Shown: in pieces, positions 55,816-64,000 of the stretch
How positions within the stretch are numbered: the first letter of the stretch is position 1
Layout: each line of letters opens with the position of its first letter
Source of the DNA: CAVPTL01 sp963729195
GTDB lineage: Bacteria; Actinomycetota; Thermoleophilia; Gaiellales; JAICJC01
Length of the DNA: 64,000 nucleotides
Direction: 5' to 3'
Assembly (NCBI GenBank): GCA_963729195.1
Contig: CAVSNF010000019.1
Span: forward strand, 372,001 to 436,000
Notes under the pieces: model-generated
Seen by the model: the letters and a program-made list of their open reading frames with translations, nothing else
What the model was told of the DNA's origin: nothing
Databases searched by the model: none
Program-made: the position numbers and the translations under genes

Positions 55816-57229
55816 CTATGACCGTGCGGACGAGTTCACCAGAAAGCGGTAGCTGGCGGTCTTGGGATCGCGATTTCCGCCGGAGTCCACCGCGTACACC
55901 GAGACCGTGTGGTACCGGCCCTTGGCGAGGTTGTAGAAGACCACGGCATTCGCCACCGCCCACTTCCACTTGCCCCCGTCGATGCGGTACCGGAACTTGA
56001 GCGCGCCGGCGTGATCGAGGTCGGGGTCGGTGGCCGCGAACCCAAAGCTGACGGTTGCCCAGGCGCTGCGGCTTGGCGGCTTGGTGGTGAAGCGCGTCTT
56101 GGTCGGGGCGATCCGGTTCATCGACCACCACAGTGATCGCGCCAGCAGTGAACCGCCGGGGCTTACGGCCGGATTGAAGCCTCCACCGGGGAGGGCGGAT
56201 GACCAGGGCCGGTAGCCCAGGTCGACCAGCCGCGACGCGTTTACCTGGCGGACGGTCAGGAACGCCTGGGGGATACATGTTGAAGAGGCCAGTCGTCCGG
56301 TCTTGGGGAAGTAGGCCAGGATGTTGCTGCTGAGCCCGAAGTGCGGCTGCGGCCTCCCCCGAGCTGGGGCCGATCACCTTGAAGCTCTTCAGGCCAGCGG
56401 TGACAAAGTGCTTGTGGATCGTGGACGGCGGCGATCGTGCCGCCGTGGATCCGGTCGGGCGTGATCAGGTTGCCGTCGCCGTAGATGTCCCACTTGTGAT
56501 CCCATGCCGTGCCGAGGCCGACTGGCGAGTTGTAGATGCCAATCGCCGTTCGGATCGTCACTCCAGTGGGTCTGACCTGCGGTCACCACGCCGTGGCCCC
56601 TGCTCGGCGAACCACGCCAGCGCAGCCCCAGGTTGCCGGGGAAGGTGAAGTCGGCATCGCCGCCGACCACCAGCGCCGCCTGCCGCCCGTTCAGGGCCGA
56701 CTCGATCTGCTTCGGCGTTCAGCTTGGTGGTGCCGGAGGCATCGATGATGCGGCCTGCGGTCGGCGGCGCGAACAGGTTGGCGCCGTCGATCCGCTGCAG
56801 CATGTCGTGCACGGCGGCGGGATCGGGAATCGCGAGGATGTACTCGATCGAAAGCTTGGGATGCGCCGGCGGAGCCATCGTCTTCCAGGTCGTGGTGATC
56901 TGCTGATCGCCGGCACCGTCGTCGATAGTTGCGATCACCTGGTAGCGTGGCAGCGGAGCCCAGCGTGGCGTTGAGCGTGACCGACGCCGTGCTCCCGTTG
57001 ACGGTGGGTGCGAAGGTCGGCACGTTTGCGCCCGAACTCACCCGCGTCACCTGGAAGGACGGGGTGCCCGACCAGTGGCCGTCGGGCAGCTGTAGGTGAT
57101 CACCGGCTGGTATCGCAGCTTGCTCATCGCTGCGTGGCTGCAGTCAGAGGCGGCCAGCGCCGGCTGGGCCGCTCCACCCGCCAGGCAGGCGAGCAGGCAC
57201 AGCGCAGGGGCGATCCGGGAGATCTTCAC
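55816..57229 (-). CDS. Secreted protein of unknown function with C-terminal Ig-like domain (heavily frameshifted)
   Basis: About 465 residues over seven or more frames. GTG 57229 starts a signal peptide (ISRIAPALCLLACLAGGAAQPALA). The mature part contains PTVNGSTASVTLNATLGS (Ig-like), TTWKTMAPPAHPKLSIEYILAIPDPAAV, LVVGGDADFTFPGNLGLRW and YNSPVGLGTAWDHKWDIYGDG. The last 90 residues look like an Ig-like/choice-of-anchor module: FGFAATDPDLDHAGALKFRYRIDGGKWKW. I do not recognise the middle domain. The start codon and ribosome site AGAGGA lie within a perfect hairpin (57226-57251). It precedes the sedolisin gene on the same strand. Confidence 0.6.
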
Positions 57230-57251
57230 AAGTCCTCTATCGGACTTGTGA
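57226..57251 (-). promoter_or_regulatory. Perfect hairpin covering the start codon of the secreted-protein gene
   Basis: On the minus strand TCACAAGTCC (57251-57242) pairs with GGACTTGTGA (57235-57226) over 10 bp with a GATAGA loop. The ribosome site AGAGGA spans the loop and 3' arm, and the GTG start (57229-57227) lies in the 3' arm. Folding would close the initiation region; the same dyad could instead be an operator. Confidence 0.7.
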
Positions 57252-57281
57252 CAATGATCCTTTACTCAGGTGTTGCTGCGC

Positions 57282-58279
57282 TCAGCTCGGTACGGGGTCG
57301 GGATGGATCCGTCCCTTGGTCTCGGCGAGGCGTCCACCGGAGCGGCCGGCGCGCACCGCGAGCACCTCGGCCATGATCGATACCGCGGTTTCGGCCGGGG
57401 TCATCGCGCCGATGTCCAGTCCCAGCGGGCCCGAGATGCGGTCGATCTCGGCCTGGGTGTAGCCGGCGTTCAACAGCCGCCGTTGTCGCGTCTCCTGGGC
57501 GCGCCGGCTGCCGAGCGCGCCGATGTACGGTGCCGGCGATCGCAGCGCCGGGCCCAGCGCCGGCTCGTCAAAGCGGGCGTCGTGGGTCAGCGTGACGACA
57601 TAGGTGGCCTCGTCTGCCGGGTAGCGCTCATACGCCAGTGCCGGCCAGCCGACGACCACGTCATCGGCGTCGGGCAGGCGTTCCCGGGTTGCAAACTTTC
57701 CTCGAGCGTCTGACACGACGGTGCGGAATCCCACCTGCTTGGCGATCCGCGACAGATGCTGGGCGGTGTCGACCGCGCCGAAGATCAGCAGCACCGGCGC
57801 CGGCGCGTAGTTCTCCAGGAACGTGGCCTCGCTCTCGCGCGCCGCGCTGGAGTGAGCCTCGCCGCGGGCCGTACGTCTTGTCGCCGGCCGTAGTCGCCGG
57901 CGAGCACGGTTGTCACCATCAGCCGATCACCGGCGGCGTCGGCGGCTGCGACCCGGTCGATCTCCTCCGGATCGGCCTCGGCGATGAACACCTCGATCTC
58001 ACCGCCGCACGGCAGTCCCACATCGAATGCGTCGTCGTCGCTGATGCCGTAGGTGACCAGCATCGGCGGCGCTCCGGCGAGCACCTCGGCGGCCCGCAGG
58101 GCGACGTCGGATTCGACGCAACCGCCGCTGACCGAGCCCACCATGGCGCCGGATTCCGACACTGCCAGGCGCGATCCCAGCGGGCGTGGCGCGGAGCGCT
58201 TGGTGGATACCACCGTTGCCACCGCGACGCGTTCGCCGGCGGCCTGCATCGATCGAAGTTCGTCGAGTACTTCGCGCAT
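57282..58279 (-). CDS. xdhC: XdhC/CoxI-family protein (frameshifted)
   Basis: About 330 residues. XdhC proteins bind molybdenum cofactor and help sulphurate and insert it into xanthine dehydrogenase-type enzymes. The N-terminal domain has VVSTKRSAPRPLGSRLAVSESG and GSVSGGCVESDVA with the conserved Cys, and GLPCGGEIEVFIAEAD with a second Cys. After two one-base shifts near 57885-57850 the C-terminal Rossmann domain follows: LLIFGAVDTAQHLSRIAKQVGF, VVTLTHDARFDEPALG and YIGALGSRR. No molybdenum hydroxylase subunits are nearby. ATG 58279 is 7 bases after TACCTT, a likely leaderless start. Confidence 0.88.
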
Positions 58280-58286
58280 CAAGCAA

Positions 58287-58292
58287 AAGGTA
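58287..58292 (-). promoter_or_regulatory. Probable extended -10 box (TGC-TACCTT) of xdhC
   Basis: On the minus strand TACCTT, preceded by TGC, ends 7 bases before the xdhC ATG at 58279. The remaining 118 bases up to rplM hold no gene; no clear rplM promoter was identified apart from a weak TACCAT near 58333. Confidence 0.45.
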
Positions 58293-58410
58293 GCATCCCG
58301 GCGTCGGTGCGGCGGTTCCGGGTGTGGGCTGATACCATTCTCGCCTGCTCGCCTCGGCGGTGCGCGTGCGCATGCCGGGTGAGCGATCACCGTCCTACCT
58401 GCGAGGAAGA

Positions 58411-58845
58411 TTGAAGACCTATTCCGCCAAGCCGCACGAGGTTGTTCGGCACTGGTATCTGATCGATGCCGAGGCCAAGACGCTCGGACGTCTGGCGACC
58501 CAGATCGCCGATCTGCTGCGCGGCAAGGGCAAGCCTCAGTACACCGCGCACATCGACACGGGCGACTTCGTCGTCGTCGTCAATGCCGAGAAGGTGCACG
58601 TCACCGGCAACAAGCTCGAGCAGAAGATTTACTACCGGCACTCCGGCTATCCCGGTGGTCTGCGGCAGCGCACCCTCGCCGAGCAGCTGGAGCGACGCCC
58701 CGAAGAGGTTCTCCGCAAGGCCGTCAAGGGAATGCTTCCCAAGAATCGGCTGGCGGCTGCGCAGTTGACCAAACTCAAGATCTACGCCGGCCCAGAGCAC
58801 CCGCACGCGGCCCAGAACCCCGTGACGATCGAGGAGCGCAGCTAG
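58411..58845 (+). CDS. rplM: 50S ribosomal protein L13
   Basis: 144 residues from TTG 58411, preceded by GAGGAAG at 58403-58409; the frame is open further upstream but L13 starts here (KTYSAKPHEVVRHWYLIDAE). Landmarks are KTLGRLATQIADLLRGK, GDFVVVVNAEKVHVTGNK, YYRHSGYPGG and VKGMLPKNRL, as in bacterial L13. It is an early-assembly protein of the large subunit. Its TAG overlaps the GTG of rpsI; rplM-rpsI is the universal bacterial pair. Confidence 0.97.
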   Translation: MKTYSAKPHEVVRHWYLIDAEAKTLGRLATQIADLLRGKGKPQYTAHIDTGDFVVVVNAEKVHVTGNKLEQKIYYRHSGYPGGLRQRTLAEQLERRPEEVLRKAVKGMLPKNRLAAAQLTKLKIYAGPEHPHAAQNPVTIEERS

Positions 58846-59252
58846 TGGCAGACAAGACCGACACGGCGGTCGCGTATCGCGGCACGGGCAAGCGCAAGAA
58901 CTCGGTGGCCCGGGTGATCCTGGTTCCCGGTGAGGGACAGGTGACCATCAACGGACGCACGCTGGACGAGTACTTCCCGCGCAAGACGCTGCAGGCGATC
59001 GCCACGGCGCCGCTGGTTGTGACCGGCACGCAGGCCAGCTTCGACGTGCGCGCGCGGATCGCCGGCGGTGGCGTCTCCGGCCAGGCCGGGGCGCTCAGGC
59101 ACGGCATCTCGCGGGCGCTGCTGGAGGCCGACTCGGAGCTGCGGGTCGATCTCAAGAAGCAGGGATTCCTGACCCGCGACGACCGTGAGGTCGAGCGCAA
59201 AAAGGCCGGCCTGAAGAAGGCCCGCAAGCGGCCCCAGTTCTCCAAGCGGTAA
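58845..59252 (+). CDS. rpsI: 30S ribosomal protein S9
   Basis: 135 residues from GTG 58845, intact. It has GTGKRKNSVARVILVPG at the start, FPRKTLQAIATAPL in the middle, GGGVSGQAGALRHGISRAL near residue 85, and the long basic tail ending KRPQFSKR that reaches toward the P-site tRNA. It shares one base with the rplM stop, and its stop TAA overlaps the ATG of glmM, so ribosomal protein and cell-wall precursor genes are in one operon. Confidence 0.97.
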   Translation: MADKTDTAVAYRGTGKRKNSVARVILVPGEGQVTINGRTLDEYFPRKTLQAIATAPLVVTGTQASFDVRARIAGGGVSGQAGALRHGISRALLEADSELRVDLKKQGFLTRDDREVERKKAGLKKARKRPQFSKR

Positions 59253-60574
59253 TGCCCGCTCAACGCCGGCTGTTCGGCACCGATGGGGTTCGCGGGGTTG
59301 CCGGAGTCGATCTGACGACCGAACTCGCGCGCGAACTCGGTTCCGCGGCCGCCCGGTTTGCGGGTGCGGGCGAGATGATCGTGATCGGGCGCGACACCCG
59401 CGAGTCGGGGCCGGAGCTGGAAGCGGCCGTGGTCGAGGGCATCGTCGCCGCCGGCGGTGTTGCGGTGACGGCGGGCGATTCTGCCCACGCCTGGAGTGGC
59501 GGTGCTCGCTCGCCGGCGGGAGGCCGCGCTGGGTTGCGTCATCTCGGCCTCGCACAATCCCTATCGCGACAACGGCATCAAGTTTCTCCGAGGTGACGGG
59601 CGCAAGCTCTCAGACGGTGACGAGAGCGCCATCGAAGGGTTGATGGAGGCGCCCGGCGCGCTCGGCGGTGGAAGCTCATCGGCGCTGAACGGCGCTGTTC
59701 CCGAATATGCAGCCTGGCTGGTCGAGAACTTCGGCGACGGTGTCGCTGCGGGTCCTGCCATCGGGGTCGACTGTGCCAACGGTGCAGCCTTCGAGGTCGC
59801 TCCCGCGGTGTTCGACGCCTTGGGCGAGCCGGTGGCCGTGATCGGCGATGCCCCGACGGTCGCAACATCAACCGCGGGGTCGGATCGACGCATCTGGAGG
59901 CCGTTTCACAGCTCGTGGTCGATGGCGGATTGGCGGCGGGCATCGCCTTCGACGGGGACGCCGACCGCTGCCTGGCGGTCGACTCGACCGGTGGCAAGGT
60001 CGACGGTGATGCGATCATCGCGGTACTGGCGATCGACCGCCGCCGGCGCCGCTTGCAGCACTCCGACAGCGTCGTGGTCACGTCCATGACCAATCTGGGC
60101 TTCCATCGGCTGATGCGCGAGCACGACATCGGCGTGACGGTCACTGATGTGGGTGACCGGTACGTGCTGGCCGGGATGGTGGAGAGTGGTGCCACCTTGG
60201 GCGGGGAGCAGTCGGGGCACGTGGTCGATCTCAGCCGTCACACCACCGGCGACGGGCTGGCGACGGCGCTGTCGCTGCTGGCGGCGTTGGGGCGTCTGGG
60301 GATGAGCATGGACGAGGCCGGCCGATTGATCGTTCCCTACCCGCAGAAGCTGGTTGCGGTGGCCGCCGACCGAAGCGCGCTGGCCGGCGCCGAGGCCGTG
60401 TGGGCTGCGGTCGACGCAGAGGAGCGTAAGCTTGGGGAGGATGGGCGCATCGTGGTGCGCGCGTCGGGCACCGAGCCGGTCGTGCGGGTGATGGTTGAGG
60501 CGGCCGACGCGGCCACCTGTGACGCGGTTTGCGAGCACCTGGCTGGGGTCGTGGCGCGAGAGATCGGGGTATAA
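59252..60574 (+). CDS. glmM: Phosphoglucosamine mutase (frameshifted)
   Basis: About 440 residues. GlmM interconverts glucosamine-6- and glucosamine-1-phosphate on the way to UDP-GlcNAc. It begins RRLFGTDGVRGVAG and has IGRDTRESGPELE. After an extra base near 59485 comes the phosphoserine loop CVISASHNPYRDNGIKF. Near 59850 one base seems to be missing in a CCCC run, the clearest -1 case in the window. Then follow FDGDADRCLAVD (metal loop), GGEQSGHVV (substrate loop) and VRASGTEPVVRVM (phosphate loop). It lies between rpsI and glmS. Confidence 0.94.
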
Positions 60575-60581
60575 CCACCAC

Positions 60582-62405
<1,824 letters not shown>

Positions 62406-62421
62406 CAAAACACCCCGTTGT

Positions 62422-62451
62422 GCGGGAGAAACGCCCGCAATCGAGTACGAT
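62422..62451 (+). promoter_or_regulatory. Hairpin and -10 box between glmS and the SGNH-like gene
   Basis: GCGGG (62422-62426) and CCCGC (62434-62438) form a small hairpin that may end glmS transcription. TACGAT at 62446-62451 ends 7 bases before GTG 62459, matching the leaderless pattern seen elsewhere. Confidence 0.4.
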
Positions 62452-62458
62452 CGGCGCC

Positions 62459-63538
62459 GTGGGCAGCACCTTTCCTGACGACCGCCGGGCGGCCGAGCGA
62501 CGCCGTCGTCGAGCCCGTATCCGCCGCCGGAGAATCGCGGTGGCGGTGGTCGGATTGGCGGTGATCGTGGGCATCGGCGGCTACCTCGTTTCGTCCGTCG
62601 GTCGGGGCTCGTCGACCGCCAGCCCGCCGGGTGGCGGGGGAGGAGACGGGTCAACAGCGACCACCCAGCAGACCTGCCACCCCGTGCATGCGGCCGGGGG
62701 GGTGGTCGCGATCACCTATCGCGACTCCTCCAACGGATGCGTGGCGCCGTCACGGCTGATCCGCTACCAATGTCCCATCGGGACGGCTCCGATCATGCGG
62801 GTCGGCGAGGCCGCTGGGGCGCGCCGCTACCTGGGTGGCATGTACGCGCTCGCAGCCAAGCGCCCCGCGAATGCCGAACTGATCGGTCATGTGGGTCGCT
62901 CGGAGGTGTACGAGACCCCGTCGCACACGGTCTACGTCAGCGAGCACGGGCACCTGAAGCGGTGGCTGACCTTGCCCTCGACGGTTGCCGGCACCGGCAA
63001 GCGGGAAGCGTTCCTGCTTGGTGACTCGGTCATGCTGGGCGCCAAGCCGTCGATCGTCGGCTCGCTCTCCCGGCACTGGTCTCCGCGGATGGATGCCGCG
63101 GTCAGCCGCTCCACGCCCGAGGGGTTGGACGTGATCAAGAGCGGCGAGGCCGGCGACGCCCCTGCAGTGGTGCTCCAGCTCGGCACCAACGATGGTGGCA
63201 CTCCGTCGCTCTACTCCGAGAACCTGGCGGCGGTGTTTCAAGCACTGCGCGACGTTCCCCTGGTCGTGTGGCTGAACATCGGCCACGCCCGCAGCTACTA
63301 CGCCGAGGACGATCGCATCATCGCGTCAGAAGCCGCAAAGTATCCCAACATGACGGTTGCCGATTGGGCGTCTGCCGTGCCCAAGGACGGCACCTGGTCG
63401 GACGGGCTGCACCTGAAGCCCGCCGGCGCGCGCGCGATGGGGAAGCTGGTGACCGACTACCTGGACGGCTGGCGCAGCGCCACCTGGTCACCGTCGGCGA
63501 TCAGCTGCTCGGCTGCGATCGACTCGGCAGTGGCCTGA
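62459..63538 (+). CDS. Membrane-anchored SGNH-hydrolase-like protein
   Basis: 359 residues from GTG 62459. A very Arg-rich cytoplasmic N terminus (about 25 residues) is followed by one helix (IAVAVVGLAVIVGIGGYLV) and a Gly/Ser/Thr linker. A Cys-containing region with TCHPVHAAGGVVAITYRDS comes next. The C-terminal 180 residues have SGNH blocks: FLLGDSVMLGAKPS (Ser), VLQLGTNDGG (block III-like) and WSDGLHLKPAG (Asp, His). This resembles the periplasmic part of acyltransferase-3-linked SGNH proteins that modify envelope glycans. Start chosen by the upstream TACGAT and the next protein domain. Confidence 0.78.
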   Translation: MGSTFPDDRRAAERRRRRARIRRRRIAVAVVGLAVIVGIGGYLVSSVGRGSSTASPPGGGGGDGSTATTQQTCHPVHAAGGVVAITYRDSSNGCVAPSRLIRYQCPIGTAPIMRVGEAAGARRYLGGMYALAAKRPANAELIGHVGRSEVYETPSHTVYVSEHGHLKRWLTLPSTVAGTGKREAFLLGDSVMLGAKPSIVGSLSRHWSPRMDAAVSRSTPEGLDVIKSGEAGDAPAVVLQLGTNDGGTPSLYSENLAAVFQALRDVPLVVWLNIGHARSYYAEDDRIIASEAAKYPNMTVADWASAVPKDGTWSDGLHLKPAGARAMGKLVTDYLDGWRSATWSPSAISCSAAIDSAVA

Positions 63539-63816
63539 TCCCGGCCGCGGCGGTGGAGACCCACCCGCCAGGAGTAGGTGTCGCGGCGTGACGGGAAGAA
63601 GTCCGGCCAGTCCTTGATCATCATCCAGGTCGCCACACCGGCTGCGACGGCTGCCAGCTTGGGATATGGGAGGTGGTCGCTGACCTGGGCGCTCGACACA
63701 AGCGCGATCGTGAACAGCCCCGCCCAGCATTCGTGAATGCGCACGCCGCCCACGAACACGCGTGGGCCGAGCTGGTGTTGACGAATATCGATCAGGCGGG
63801 AAGGGGGACGCAGCAC
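63457..63816 (-). CDS. Hypothetical protein with two hydrophobic segments
   Basis: Up to 119 residues from GTG 63816. Visible features are HECWAGLFTIALVSSAQVS and PKLAAVAAGVATWMMI, two possible membrane helices, followed by KDWPDFFPSRRDTYSWRVGLHRR. I do not recognise the family with certainty. As written, the frame overlaps the 3' end of the SGNH-like gene by 82 bases, so the true end is probably near 63540 after a one-base correction. Confidence 0.5.
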   Translation of the reverse strand: MLRPPSRLIDIRQHQLGPRVFVGGVRIHECWAGLFTIALVSSAQVSDHLPYPKLAAVAAGVATWMMIKDWPDFFPSRRDTYSWRVGLHRRGRDQATAESIAAEQLIADGDQVALRQPSR

Positions 63817-63847
63817 GTCCGCGTTATCGGCAGCAGCGCCCTTGGGA

Positions 63848-64000
63848 TCAAGCGGGAACCGACGCGCGGGCCGTCTCGCAGGCCAGCTTGACGTTCGCGG
63901 CGTGGGCCTGCGCGCCGTAGGTGCCGGCACCTCGCACGGGCGCGGCGATCCGGCCGGCCTGCTCGGGCGGGCATCCGGCCTCGGCGAAGCTCACCAGCGA
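63848..64000 (-). CDS. C-terminal end of an unidentified protein (partial)
   Basis: Fifty residues are visible, ending at TGA (63850-63848); the N-terminal part lies beyond the window. The stretch FAEAGCPPEQAGRIAAPVRGAG followed by YGAQAHAANVKLACETARA is helical and Ala-rich. No family can be named from this fragment. Codon use matches the neighbourhood, and the frame has a strong G/C third-position bias, supporting a coding role. Confidence 0.45.
   Translation of the reverse strand, partial: SLVSFAEAGCPPEQAGRIAAPVRGAGTYGAQAHAANVKLACETARASVPA

Noticed and set aside
7405..60574. Programmed ribosomal frameshifting as the cause of split genes
   Set aside because: The breaks occur in dozens of unrelated housekeeping genes without slippery heptamers or downstream structures and at variable places. 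Random sequence error explains them better.

Overview
This window is high-GC DNA (roughly two thirds G+C by eye) from a free-living bacterium, most likely an actinobacterium. Supporting points are a division/cell-wall cluster with ftsQ and ftsZ but no ftsA, a GuaB3-type IMP dehydrogenase relative, glycine dehydrogenase split into two subunits, an exonuclease/GIY-YIG UvrC-like protein behind a GAAC-N4-GTTC LexA box, and many GTG/TTG starts. A Thermoleophilia-like lineage is my best guess, but nothing here proves it. I see no prophage, insertion sequence, CRISPR array, rRNA or replication origin.

Layout. 1-10.4 kb: peptidoglycan and division cluster murE(partial)-murF-mraY-murD-ftsW-murG-murC-murB-ftsQ, then ftsZ with its own promoter and a terminator hairpin. 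10.5-15.5 kb: glycine cleavage operon gcvT-gcvH-gcvPA-gcvPB plus a HAD hydrolase. 15.5-19.4 kb: a Cys-rich small protein, an SDR enzyme, an ArfB-like GGQ protein, nfo and gltX. 19.4-26.7 kb: an envelope/signalling block with small membrane proteins, a GAF-PAS histidine kinase coupled to a LamG-like protein, a diguanylate cyclase and a TadG-like vWA protein. 26.7-27.1 kb: two related palindromes and tRNA-Glu. 27.1-34 kb: Rid protein, ring-cleaving dioxygenase, gluQRS-like gene, two polytopic membrane proteins (one GT87-like) and an EamA exporter. 34-40.5 kb: an M20 peptidase/DDAH-like pair facing a small protein/HAD phosphatase/GST unit across a mirrored promoter, then a class I amidotransferase and an S9 peptidase. 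40.6-45.3 kb: murI-rph-rdgB, YihY, a roadblock-like protein, a small membrane protein, pyrE and HU. 45.3-53.7 kb: secreted beta-propeller, SOS-type nuclease, pyrF, PfkB kinase, guaB3 and guaA. 53.7-64 kb: sedolisin protease, an unrecognised secreted protein, xdhC, rplM-rpsI-glmM-glmS, an SGNH-like anchored protein and two minus-strand hypotheticals.

Most genes are housekeeping: peptidoglycan precursor supply (mur genes, murI, glmM, glmS), division, purine and pyrimidine synthesis, translation and one-carbon metabolism. The accessory interest is in the secreted/membrane proteins and in regulatory DNA.

A striking property of the text is more than 80 apparent single-base frameshifts in conserved genes, almost all needing removal of one extra base. 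These look like assembly errors, not decay. Where a gene is marked as frameshifted, its limits span all the fragments and the internal break positions are approximate. A second recurring feature is a TANNNT hexamer ending 6-8 bases before the start codon at many transcription-unit heads, which suggests widespread leaderless transcription.
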